Below, in pieces: positions 1 through 8,230 of a stretch of DNA of 64,000 bases. Each line of letters starts with the position of its first letter. Position 1 is the first letter of the stretch. The stretch is from Bacteroidota bacterium. GTDB taxonomy: Bacteria; Bacteroidota; Bacteroidia; Bacteroidales; NBLH01. The stretch is from positions 186,001-250,000 of the forward strand of contig JANYKN010000116.1 in assembly GCA_025361565.1 (NCBI GenBank), read 5' to 3'. The notes beneath the pieces are model-generated. The model worked only from the letters and a program-made list of their open reading frames with translations. It had not been told where the DNA came from and searched no databases. Made by a program: the position numbers and the translations under genes.

Positions 1-751
1 CCCAGCGTTTGGTATGCGAAATACCTCCACCAACAGAAAGCAACATAATACTTGTCATATCCTTTTCTGGCAATGCATTGGTTTTCAAAACTAAAGCGGA
101 TGAAAGAGCCTGACCATATTCAGCAGAATACCCACCAGTACTAAAAACAGTTCCGCTAAACAAAAAGGGAGAAAACCTTCCCCTGGTGGGCACGTCCGGC
201 ATAGTTGATGAATAAGGGCTTTGGACAAGCATCCCATCCATGTATGTTTTTGTTTCGTAACCTTCGCCCCCGCGAACAAAAAGGCCACCTTCTTCACCTA
301 CCCTATTGGTTCCGGGCATCGTATTTAATGCGCCATATATATCAGCTTGAGCACTGGCAGTAGTTGCTATATCTAATGGACGTAAAGTTACTGCTTTCTT
401 TTCGTCACTTGCGTCAAATGAACCTGCTGTAATTGTTACTGCATTTATGTTTGTACTGCTTTCTTCCAATACAACTTCCATGGTTTGATTTGTTGCTTTA
501 TTGATTTGTTGTTCAAAAATCTTATAACCAATAAAACTAACAACTAAAATTCCAGAATCTTTTTTATCGAATTCAAATTTATACTTGCCCAGACTATCGG
601 TTGTACTACCAAAGTAAGTATCTTTAATGTACACATTGGCACCTGCTATTGGTGAACCATTATTGTCAGAAATTTTTCCCTGAATAAAATTTTGTCCAAA
701 GCTTGAAACTGAAATTAAACAAATGAATAGATTAAATAGGATTGTTTTCAT
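1..751 (-). CDS. TonB-dependent receptor, N-terminal part (runs off window)
   Basis: The minus-strand reading frame is open from an ATG at 751 to the window edge (250 codons). It begins with a signal peptide (MKTILFNLFICLISVSSFGQ). Residues about 23-95 form a CarboxypepD_reg-like beta-sandwich (GKISDNNGSPIAGANVYIKD), as is usual at the N-terminus of SusC/TonB-type receptors of this phylum. A plug domain follows from about residue 120, with ALNTMPGTNRVGEEGGLFVRGG and later GGYSAEYGQALSSAL. The protein should form an outer-membrane barrel importing an unknown ligand with TonB energy. The barrel and any partner gene lie outside the window, so the substrate cannot be guessed. It is separated from the next minus-strand operon by a terminator at 935-966. 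Confidence 0.9.
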   Translation of the reverse strand, partial: MKTILFNLFICLISVSSFGQNFIQGKISDNNGSPIAGANVYIKDTYFGSTTDSLGKYKFEFDKKDSGILVVSFIGYKIFEQQINKATNQTMEVVLEESSTNINAVTITAGSFDASDEKKAVTLRPLDIATTASAQADIYGALNTMPGTNRVGEEGGLFVRGGEGYETKTYMDGMLVQSPYSSTMPDVPTRGRFSPFLFSGTVFSTGGYSAEYGQALSSALVLKTNALPEKDMTSIMLLSVGGGISHTKRW

Positions 752-1183
752 AACTTATGCTTTATATGCAACAAATATCTGCATATAAAATTTGGAGAAA
801 AAGCAAAAATCGACGAGCTGTCGAATTGGATGGATAAATTGGGGATTATGCCGACAAGTTGCAGATTTGATAAAATTAATCCTGCATAATATATCTTTTA
901 AGATTATATTCAAAAGATTACACAGTGTATTATGATAAAAAAATCCACAATTAATAGTTGTGGATTCTAAAGTAATTCAATCTTAATTTATTTGAAATTG
1001 AAATACATTCCTTTTTAAATAAAGCTATCCAATAAATTTTCAAAACATTCATTCTGTTTTTATCCTCGACAACTATAGGAACCGATCTGATTTTTCAGTT
1101 TTACAACCTTATAGTAAGGAATGAAAAAAGCTCGAAAATCAATAAAATAATTAATCCGTCAGAGTAGAATTAAAATGCACTAT
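752..1183. other. Intergenic region, 432 bp
   Basis: No gene is visible. The stretch holds the intrinsic terminator at 935-966 and presumably the promoter of the TonB-dependent receptor; a near-consensus -7 element (GATATTTG) lies a short way upstream of its ATG but without a well-spaced -33 element. Confidence 0.5.
935..966 (-). terminator. Rho-independent terminator of the sdaA operon
   Basis: A perfect 9-bp inverted repeat, AATCCACAA (942-950) and TTGTGGATT (958-966), has a 7-nt loop. Read on the minus strand it is followed by a run of seven T. It lies about 220 bp downstream of the 183-codon gene and would end the minus-strand sdaA transcript before the receptor gene. Confidence 0.8.
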
Positions 1184-1735
1184 TTATTCATTTTCAACCG
1201 TACAGATAATTGAAAAAATTGAATATTGATCATTTACAGGTTTAAAACTGTATAATAATTTATTCATTGACCGCCTGGCAAGGTCAAGTACACCAACACT
1301 TACGCCTCTTTTTGCCATAGGTGTGTTCTTTAATTTGTGTTTATACCTTGTTTGGATTTCTTCTTTAGAATCAGCAGAATCAAAACAGCTGTTAACTTCC
1401 AAAAATTTCATATTTATTCTTTCCATTTTACTGTTATGAGCCAGGTTTTGGCTGATTAAGTAAAACTTATTATCGAAATGGCAAAGCTTAACACAATTGG
1501 TAAACAAATCATTGGAAAAAACTCCATTATGGACTACTGCCTGAATCATTTCAGAGCAAATAAAATAGATATTTTTCGAAAGCTTATCGCTAATATTTAA
1601 TTTTGTATCCAATTCTTTGATTTCGCTAAGGAAAACCTTTGTTTTAGTGATAAAATTCTTGTCTTCGGGCAAAAATAATTCCAATAACACATTGTTCATT
1701 GCGTTGTCATAAACTTTTTTATATTCTTGTTCCAT
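1184..1735 (-). CDS. SiaB-like protein with histidine-kinase-type ATPase fold (DUF6272 family)
   Basis: The 183-residue protein has no signal peptide or membrane segment. Residues 59-71 (ICSEMIQAVVHNG) look like the N box of a GHKL ATPase, with E62 and N70 in the usual spacing. Residues about 140-155 (MAKRGVSVGVLDLARRS) resemble the G-box region. This matches the SiaB/DUF6272 group, whose characterised member phosphorylates a SiaC-type partner in a PP2C/partner-switch pathway. No SiaC, SiaA or phosphatase gene is in the window. It starts 18 bp after the serine deaminase stop and is probably co-transcribed with it, ending at the terminator at 935-966. The family call is by motif recognition only. 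Confidence 0.6.
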   Translation of the reverse strand: MEQEYKKVYDNAMNNVLLELFLPEDKNFITKTKVFLSEIKELDTKLNISDKLSKNIYFICSEMIQAVVHNGVFSNDLFTNCVKLCHFDNKFYLISQNLAHNSKMERINMKFLEVNSCFDSADSKEEIQTRYKHKLKNTPMAKRGVSVGVLDLARRSMNKLLYSFKPVNDQYSIFSIICTVENE

Positions 1736-1753
1736 GCTTTGTATATTTTATGG

Positions 1754-2980
1754 TTAATCAATTTGATTTTTAATTAATGAATTACGTCCATGTAGACCCA
1801 TAGTAGCAAGTCCGCCAAGGGAAGTTTCTCTATATAAACTGGGCAAATCGTGTCCCGTTTGTTCCATTACTTCTACTACATTATCAAATGATACAAAATG
1901 TCTGCCATCTGAATGAATGGCATACAAAGCAGCATCTAGTGCTCTTTGAGACCCAAAAGCATTCCTTTCAATACAGGGAATCTGAACAAGACCAGCAATT
2001 GGATCACAGGTTAATCCGAGATGATGTTCAAGTCCGGAAGCAGCGGCATATTCAATTTGGTAAATTGTTCCTCCAAGCAATTGAGTTGCAGCAGCTGCGG
2101 CCATAGAACATGCAGCCCCTACTTCGCCCTGGCAACCAACTTTTGCTCCTGAAATAGATGCATTTTCCTTTATCAGATTTCCAATTAAACCGGCAGTGGC
2201 CAAAGCATGAATTATTTTTTGGTCAGAAAATTTGTAGTTCTTCGAAAACAAATATAAGATAGCCGGCAAAATGCCTGATGAACCGCAGGTTGGAGCAGTC
2301 ACTACTTCTCCTCCCGCAGCATTTTCCTCTGATACCGCCAATGCATACGAAAACAAATAGGTATTATCTTCGGCAAATTTATTCTGCATAAATGCTTTTA
2401 CATGATAGGATGATGCTTTTCTTTGTAACTTTAAACTTCCAGGCAAAGTGCCTTCGGTTTCAAGGCCTCGTTTGATTGATTCTTTCATGGTTTTCCATAC
2501 ATTACGCAAATGTACTTCAATTTCATCACCTTCGGCTTTATAAACATATTCCCAGAAGGTTCCTCCATTTTTTTCGAGATGCAAAAGAATATCGACCATC
2601 GTTTTTTGCTGGTATATTGTTTTGCATTCTGGCATAGTGCTTTCATCAAGAATTGCCCCACCTCCAATACTATAAACTACCCACTCATTGGTTTTTAAAT
2701 CATTTTCATCATAAGCTTCAAAAATCATCCCATTGGGATGAAGTGGCAATTGCTCATCAAATTTCCAGATTATTTCTGTTCTTTTTTCCAATGTCTTTTC
2801 AATCACAACATCTGTTAAATGTCCTTTGCCTGTAAGGGCAAGGCTTCCAAACAGCAACACTTTATAATGATCTGCAAAAGGGTTTTGTTTTTGAAAAATT
2901 TCGGCTGCTTTTTTTGGTCCCATTGTATGACTACTCGATGGGCCATTTCCTATCTTAAGAATATCGATGATTGAATCCAA
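1754..2980 (-). CDS. sdaA: L-serine ammonia-lyase (single-chain, iron-sulfur type)
   Basis: The 408-residue protein deaminates L-serine to pyruvate and ammonia with a [4Fe-4S] cluster. Residues 13-22 carry GPSSSHTMGP of the beta domain. The C-terminal alpha domain shows APTCGSSGILPA, GAKVGCQGEVGAACSMAAAA and GLTCDPIAGLVQIPCIERNA, which supply the cluster cysteines. Length fits the fused alpha/beta class. The start is a TTG at 2980: the upstream in-frame codons contain no ATG before a TGA at 3026-3028, and the TTG places the start level with E. coli SdaA relative to the GPSSSHT motif. An AAGGAAG stretch lies about 15 nt upstream. The SiaB-like gene follows in the same operon. Confidence 0.95.
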   Translation of the reverse strand: MDSIIDILKIGNGPSSSHTMGPKKAAEIFQKQNPFADHYKVLLFGSLALTGKGHLTDVVIEKTLEKRTEIIWKFDEQLPLHPNGMIFEAYDENDLKTNEWVVYSIGGGAILDESTMPECKTIYQQKTMVDILLHLEKNGGTFWEYVYKAEGDEIEVHLRNVWKTMKESIKRGLETEGTLPGSLKLQRKASSYHVKAFMQNKFAEDNTYLFSYALAVSEENAAGGEVVTAPTCGSSGILPAILYLFSKNYKFSDQKIIHALATAGLIGNLIKENASISGAKVGCQGEVGAACSMAAAAATQLLGGTIYQIEYAAASGLEHHLGLTCDPIAGLVQIPCIERNAFGSQRALDAALYAIHSDGRHFVSFDNVVEVMEQTGHDLPSLYRETSLGGLATMGLHGRNSLIKNQID

Positions 2981-3299
2981 ATTTCCAGAATTTAACTTCC
3001 TTAAAATTACATTTATTTTTCGAATTCAAAAACTACAAATTGCAAAAAAAACTTTACCTCCAGCTGTTATCATATTACGAACATATTTTTGCAAACAAAA
3101 ACAAATTTCTTTTTGTTTGCATCTAAATATAAAACAGACGCCATAAAAACCTGACAAATAGATACATATAATTGATATTTCATCTGTAATATTCTAAATT
3201 ATTGGCATCTAAATGAAATTAAATTTTATTTTATAATTCGTATTTGATTATTTTACATTATGATTGCATTAAATTAATCAGAATAAAATTTCATTATAA
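2981..3299. other. Intergenic region, 319 bp, divergent promoters
   Basis: This very AT-rich gap separates the minus-strand sdaA from the plus-strand TPR gene. It must carry the promoters of both. I see no strong hairpin, no riboswitch-like structure and no additional ORF. Confidence 0.5.
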
Positions 3300-4019
3300 A
3301 TGCAACAACATATAACTGAAATAAAAATTACCAAATCAGGTAAAATTATCATATTCATAGCGGTTCTGATAGTAATATCTGTGGTTTTTATTTCTATATT
3401 TTATTACCGGGCAGCTAAAAAATCGGAAGATCCAAGAATTACGGAAACGATTATACAATATAGCAAGTATGATGAAATGATAAAAAATAAGGATTATAAT
3501 AATGCTTTTAAAATCCTTGATAGTATTGGTATGATTTATTCAAAATATGATGATTATAAAAATTCATATGAAGTGGGACTCCTTCAAAACAGTAAAGCTG
3601 TAATCTACATTACATTAGCCGTTTCGGAACACAATGATTCCTTAAAAAGGAATTTTCTTGATAGTGCTAAGTTTTTTGCATCAAAAAGCATAATTATATT
3701 TGAACAGTGGCTAAGAGAATTTGCTCAATTATCAAGAAATGAAATCATTATAAAGATTGATGAATACCATATGCCAGAAGATACCATTTTTAAAAGTAAG
3801 AACTTGGTAGATATAATCAATAAAAGAGTTGATAATATTGTGAAGGCACAAAAAGAAACTCCTAAACATTTATCAATTGCATACACAAATCTGGGATCTG
3901 TATACCAGTATTTTGGTGAAAACAAACTGGCTATTTTAAATAACAGAAAGGCTTTGGAGATATGGAGTGGCAACAAAACTGCAAAAAACAATATTAACAT
4001 TTTAATTGATCGTCCGTAG
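3300..4019 (+). CDS. Membrane-anchored TPR-like protein of unknown function
   Basis: The 239-residue protein has a short cytoplasmic N-terminus and one hydrophobic helix at about residues 15-36 (IIIFIAVLIVISVVFISIFYYR). The rest is a charged, helical domain likely outside the membrane. Near the C-terminus HLSIAYTNLGSVYQYFGENKLAILNNRKALEI reads as one or two tetratricopeptide repeats, and the segment YDEMIKNKDYNNAFKILDSIG is another TPR-like helix pair. I do not recognise a specific family. It is a single gene followed by a terminator at 4062-4090. TPR content suggests a scaffold or protein-binding role, which is inference. Confidence 0.6.
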   Translation: MQQHITEIKITKSGKIIIFIAVLIVISVVFISIFYYRAAKKSEDPRITETIIQYSKYDEMIKNKDYNNAFKILDSIGMIYSKYDDYKNSYEVGLLQNSKAVIYITLAVSEHNDSLKRNFLDSAKFFASKSIIIFEQWLREFAQLSRNEIIIKIDEYHMPEDTIFKSKNLVDIINKRVDNIVKAQKETPKHLSIAYTNLGSVYQYFGENKLAILNNRKALEIWSGNKTAKNNINILIDRP

Positions 4020-4061
4020 AATTTGTTCTTCCAAGTTAATATTGCGGATTAATCACTTTTT

Positions 4062-4090
4062 ACCTGAAAAAGAAAATCTTTTCAGGTTTT
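4062..4090 (+). terminator. Rho-independent terminator
   Basis: Inverted repeat ACCTGAAAA (4062-4070) with TTTTCAGGT (4079-4087), 8-nt loop, then a short T-rich tail. It lies 43 bp after the stop of the TPR gene. Confidence 0.7.
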
Positions 4091-4170
4091 ACTATTAAAA
4101 ATAGGGCGAACCAATTTGCAATATCCAAGAATTTGAGAAACTATATAAAACAATATTATCAAATCTAAAA

Positions 4171-4860
4171 ATGAAAAATCTTTATAAATATCTCTTTATT
4201 GGTCTTCTAATATTTAGCAATAGCATATATGCCCAAAATACTAAAAAAGTTAAAAAGAAGTATCCATATCTGCTTTACGTACCAAAAGATTGTCAAAAGC
4301 CGGTTGATGGATTTCCTCTTGTAATTTACCTCCATGGGGCATCATGTAAAGGGAGCAATATAAATAAGCTAAAAAAATATGGATTACCTTATTATGTAAG
4401 CAAAGGAAAGCAGTATAATTTCATTATTGCATCTCCTCAGTGTCCTTCGAACAAATCGTGGTTATCCGAAAATTGGTTTGAACCATTATTTGCTGAATTA
4501 TTATCCAAATATAATATTGACAAAAGCCGAGTATATGTAGTTGGTATGAGCATGGGTGGATACGGTGCTTGGCATTTGGCCATGGATTATCCGGATAAAA
4601 TAACGGCATTGATACCACTTTGTGGCGGTTGTTATGATTCTGCCCATATCAGTAAAATAAGTAAAATTCCAATTTGGGCTTTTCACGGAGTTTTGGATAA
4701 AGCTATACCGGTAGACGAAACAGAAAGATTAATTCGTATCCTTATGAAATGCAACGCTAACATAAAATATACCAGATTGGAAGAAAGAGGACATAACATT
4801 GCCAATATTTTTGGAAACCAGGAAATTTACGATTGGTTGCTGGAACAAAAGAAAAGCTGA
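4171..4860 (+). CDS. Secreted alpha/beta hydrolase, prolyl oligopeptidase/esterase type
   Basis: The 229-residue protein has a signal peptide ending near residue 21 (NSIYAQ). The fold is that of the single-domain phospholipase/carboxylesterase and feruloyl-esterase-like hydrolases. The nucleophile elbow is GMSMGGYGAW, with Ser in G-M-S-M-G. The acid is probably the Asp in GVLDKAIPVDET and the base the His in ERGHNIANI. An oxyanion-side motif LVIYLHGA lies near residues 50-57. It is expected to act in the periplasm or outside the cell on an ester substrate that cannot be named from sequence. It stands alone, ending at a bidirectional terminator shared with the convergent M43 protease gene. Confidence 0.8.
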   Translation: MKNLYKYLFIGLLIFSNSIYAQNTKKVKKKYPYLLYVPKDCQKPVDGFPLVIYLHGASCKGSNINKLKKYGLPYYVSKGKQYNFIIASPQCPSNKSWLSENWFEPLFAELLSKYNIDKSRVYVVGMSMGGYGAWHLAMDYPDKITALIPLCGGCYDSAHISKISKIPIWAFHGVLDKAIPVDETERLIRILMKCNANIKYTRLEERGHNIANIFGNQEIYDWLLEQKKS

Positions 4861-4903
4861 GTTTATTTTCAATTTTATATGATTCTACTGAATACTTAAT
4901 TGT

Positions 4904-4942
4904 AAAAATGAAGGGAAGTATAGAACTTGCCCTTCATTTTTT
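4904..4942. terminator. Bidirectional intrinsic terminator
   Basis: A perfect 12-bp inverted repeat AAAAATGAAGGG (4904-4915) with CCCTTCATTTTT (4930-4941) lies between the convergent esterase and M43 protease genes. The A-tract on one side and T-tract on the other would serve both strands. Confidence 0.85.
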
Positions 4943-4955
4943 GCTGTCTGTCAAT

Positions 4956-7739
4956 CTATTCTTTAATAAACCTATTAAAAACAGATTGATCATTATTGAC
5001 TACCTTTATTATATATACACCTGAATTTAAATTAGATACGTCAATATTTGAAACCTCTTCAGTTAATTGTACAGTTTTAACTAAGTTTCCATTAACCGTA
5101 TAAATTTCAGCCCTTGTATTCTCATCAACATTAAACTTCACATTTAGGATTTCGCGTACTGGATTTGGATAAATCTGAAGTCCGTCTGACCATGAATCAG
5201 AGAGCCTTGCATCAGATATATCGTTCAATTTCTCAATTGAGTTTCCGACAATTTTACTGCTACCAGTGATTCCTTTAATCACCACTGCGTCAATATAGAT
5301 GTCGTCATCATTGTCACTAGCATCGCATTGGAAAGCAAATCTAGCATTAATTGGGAAAGTATTGCTTGTTTTATTGATTACAGCAGTTCCATGGTAAAAA
5401 CTTCCATTTATAAAATTTGTACCTGAAACATATGTTGCCACATTTCTCCACACCGTTCCATCAAAGTAGCCAACAAAAAAATCTTCGCCAGGTTCCATAC
5501 TAACTGCATAGAAATAGAAATCAATAGTTATTTGATTATAGCTGCGAATATCCCTGGTTGATGACAAAGTAGAAGAAGCTCCTCCTGAATTATCCTGAAG
5601 ATCAAGTGAATATGAACCCTCATATGAATAAGGACCTGAGTATCGATCAACATCTACACCACCATCTGACCAACCATCCCAGCCTGTTTCAAAATAGCTC
5701 TCAATTAAAACAGTTGTTGAGCCACCTGGATTTATGGTTATCGTAGAAGTTGTTGAATTACTACCAGTTGCACCAGCATTGTCAGTTACAGTGAGATTAA
5801 CATTGTAAGTGCCGGCTGTTGTATATGAATGCGATGGATTAGCTGCGGTACTTGTGCTACCATCACCAAAGTTCCACATATAGCCTGTAATTGTGCCATC
5901 AGAATCGGTTGAGCCTGCGCTGCTAAATGCGATTGAAATATTTTCAAATGCGGAATAAGGTCCATTTGCATGTGCAACAGGTACCACATTAACTGGATTG
6001 TTGGTTGTAATGGTTGCGGTTGTACTTGTTGATGCTGTTGCTCCTTTATTATCGGTTACCGATAAAGTAACAGTATAAATTCCTGCAGTACTATAAACAT
6101 GAGTTGGATTTGCATTAGTGCTGGTAGCCCCATCACCAAAATTCCATGATCCACTAACCAGGTTGCCATCAGGATCATGAGTTCCGGCGCTGCTAAAATT
6201 AATGGCAACACCCACTAGTGCAGCATATGGTCCATTCGCATTTGGAACCGGAGAGAGATTTGTAGAGCCTCCGGTAACTGTTGCAGTTGTGCTTGCTGTT
6301 GAAGTAGCACCCTTATTATCAGTAACAGAGAGAGAAACCGTAAATGTGCCTGCTACCGAATAAATATGTGTTGGATTTGTAGCATTAGCAACTGTTACTC
6401 CATCGCCAAAATTCCATAATCCACTAACAATGGTTCCATCTGGATCGTTTGTTCCTGCGCTGCTAAAACTAATTGCTGTTCCCACCACTCCTGTATATGG
6501 TCCATTAGGATGGGGAACAGGTGGCAGATTTGTTGAACCTGCTGAAATAGTTGCTGTTGTAACATTTGAGCCTGTTGCACCTTCATTATCGGTAACTGTT
6601 AAATTTACAGTATACGAACCTGCCAAAGTGTAAGCATGAGAAGGGTTTGCAAGTGTGCTTGTAGCTCCATCACCAAATGACCAAAGATATGATGCAATTG
6701 TTCCATTTGAATCTGTTGATCCTGCACTACTGAAGTTAATAGCTACATTTATCAAGGCATTATATGGACCATTTGCATTAGCAACCGGTGCTGGATTTCC
6801 TCCTGTATTGCCAAGATTAATCCTGCTCGAATTCAAACAAGCCCACATCCTGGCTTCCTGACCTTTTGAAAACATAAACATACAAGGATCATCAACATAA
6901 TCCATATAGTTCATAAACATATTACTTCCTCCGCAAGAAACTTGGGGATAAGCTGGGCATCCATAATAAGGGGCACCTGAAGTTGGTGTATCGTCAACAT
7001 AATCAGTGGCACAGGGTCCATCTCCCCAAATATGTCGTAAATTTAAATAATGGCCAATTTCATGGGTTGCGGTTCTTCCTTTATCAAATGGAGCACTTAA
7101 ATAGAATGAACCATCATTATAATCGGAACTTCCACAATATTGAGGTGAAAAAACCACTCCATCCGTTGCAGCATTTCCTCCCGGAAATTGGGCATAACCA
7201 AGAATTCCTCCACCAATATTACAAACCCACAAGTTGAGATGGGTGTCTGGCGTTATAGGAGCAACACCATTTTGAGATGGCATTTTCATTGCATCATTTG
7301 TTCCCCATGTGGTTTTGTTAACATATTTACGATCAATGCCTGCTAAAACAAACTGAATTCCTGTACCTGGAGAGGTAGCACCAGTGAATTCAGACGGAAC
7401 TGATGACAAATCAGGATTCGTTGCTCCATAGTCTTTATTTAATACAGCTATTTGAGAGGCAATCTGGGCATCGCTGATGTTTTCCTGCGCCAATCTGTAA
7501 ATCACATGAACATAAACTGGAATAGTTCTGGTTTCAGTGGCTTTTAAAGTTGAATAATTAATTACAAAATGTTGGGTAAAGTTTTCTAGCTCAACCGATT
7601 TTTGCTTCATTTCTGGATTTTGAGAAAATTGAAACAACATATGTTCATGCGAGGCACAAGTTCTTTGGGCAAATCCGCCTTCTGTATAGAGAAAAGCTGA
7701 TATTAAAAAGACAAAAATAATAGAGTAAATCTTTTTCAT
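4956..7739 (-). CDS. Secreted M43-type (pappalysin-like) metalloprotease with four PKD domains and T9SS sorting domain
   Basis: The 927-residue protein starts with a signal peptide (to about residue 25). The catalytic domain (about 70-310) carries the zinc site HEIGHYLNLRH (226-236) and a downstream Met-turn region (MNYMDYVDD, 276-284), as in M43 cytophagalysins. Four PKD domains follow at about 318-400, 408-490, 498-580 and 588-670, each with the WxFGDG core. Residues about 678-825 form a beta-sandwich resembling MAM/jelly-roll ligand-binding modules. The last about 80 residues are a type A C-terminal sorting domain (IYPNPVREILNVKF, then NLNSGVYIIKVV) for the type IX secretion system. It is likely a cell-surface or released protease. 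The PKD repeats are similar at DNA level too. Confidence 0.93.
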   Translation of the reverse strand: MKKIYSIIFVFLISAFLYTEGGFAQRTCASHEHMLFQFSQNPEMKQKSVELENFTQHFVINYSTLKATETRTIPVYVHVIYRLAQENISDAQIASQIAVLNKDYGATNPDLSSVPSEFTGATSPGTGIQFVLAGIDRKYVNKTTWGTNDAMKMPSQNGVAPITPDTHLNLWVCNIGGGILGYAQFPGGNAATDGVVFSPQYCGSSDYNDGSFYLSAPFDKGRTATHEIGHYLNLRHIWGDGPCATDYVDDTPTSGAPYYGCPAYPQVSCGGSNMFMNYMDYVDDPCMFMFSKGQEARMWACLNSSRINLGNTGGNPAPVANANGPYNALINVAINFSSAGSTDSNGTIASYLWSFGDGATSTLANPSHAYTLAGSYTVNLTVTDNEGATGSNVTTATISAGSTNLPPVPHPNGPYTGVVGTAISFSSAGTNDPDGTIVSGLWNFGDGVTVANATNPTHIYSVAGTFTVSLSVTDNKGATSTASTTATVTGGSTNLSPVPNANGPYAALVGVAINFSSAGTHDPDGNLVSGSWNFGDGATSTNANPTHVYSTAGIYTVTLSVTDNKGATASTSTTATITTNNPVNVVPVAHANGPYSAFENISIAFSSAGSTDSDGTITGYMWNFGDGSTSTAANPSHSYTTAGTYNVNLTVTDNAGATGSNSTTSTITINPGGSTTVLIESYFETGWDGWSDGGVDVDRYSGPYSYEGSYSLDLQDNSGGASSTLSSTRDIRSYNQITIDFYFYAVSMEPGEDFFVGYFDGTVWRNVATYVSGTNFINGSFYHGTAVINKTSNTFPINARFAFQCDASDNDDDIYIDAVVIKGITGSSKIVGNSIEKLNDISDARLSDSWSDGLQIYPNPVREILNVKFNVDENTRAEIYTVNGNLVKTVQLTEEVSNIDVSNLNSGVYIIKVVNNDQSVFNRFIKE

Positions 7740-8230
7740 GGTTTAAATGTTAATTAGTACTGATAATTGACCCGAAATTACTTCAATTGATTTTATCAAA
7801 AATGAAATAGTTTAGAAAAAACCCAAAATTGGTTACTAATCGCAGTTTTTCGTTGACTAAATGAAAAAATTCCTTTCAAATAATACACGATTTTCGGAAC
7901 TTATACAATAATTATTTGGGTGAGAAAAATGAAGGCATTCAATTTTTCATATACTAAAAGGATTCCAAATCTTTTCAAAATGGGTAAAATCGGCAATCAA
8001 ACACATTCTTTGGAATAATGAACCTCCCCACCACAAGTGGACGGGGTATCTCTACAGTATATTATTTTTATATTACACCGCAAGCGGTGGGGAATATAAC
8101 CCGATTAGATCCCGACATGCTTCGCATTTGGGATCAGTTCGACATAATGATTTTAATGCGTCTTCGACTTTTAAAATCATTGTCTCACTGATTTAACTTC
8201 GATAAAATGTTTCTGGAATTATCCTTTTTA
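7740..8230. other. Intergenic region, 491 bp, with a hairpin-rich block
   Basis: No gene is visible. The part near 7740-7850 should carry the M43 protease promoter (TTTTTG then TAATTTCG upstream of its ATG, with short spacing). The part at 8026-8184 is a chain of inverted repeats, listed separately. Confidence 0.5.
8026..8184. repeat. Cluster of palindromes / possible REP-like element or structured RNA
   Basis: At least four inverted repeats lie in 160 bp. CCCCACC (8026-8032) pairs with GGTGGGG (8086-8092). ACCGCAAGCGGT (8077-8088) is self-complementary. ATCCC and GGGAT enclose a second ATGC/GCAT repeat near 8109-8134. ATGATTTTAA (8147-8156) pairs perfectly with TTAAAATCAT (8171-8180), extended by GACA/TGTC, with an inner GTC/GAC in the loop. 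Local GC is higher than in the flanks. It lies downstream of the minus-strand TolC gene (8231) but lacks a T-tract, so it is not a simple terminator. Confidence 0.55.

Noticed and set aside
91-297. 68-codon minus-strand ORF inside the TonB-dependent receptor
   Set aside because: It is in a different frame from the receptor, whose open frame continues through the whole stretch with clear family motifs.
4956-7000. Possible CRISPR or tandem repeat in the PKD region and antisense ORFs there
   Set aside because: The repeats are the four PKD domains at codon level, with no spacer-like regular units; antisense ORFs are shadows of the repetitive coding sequence.
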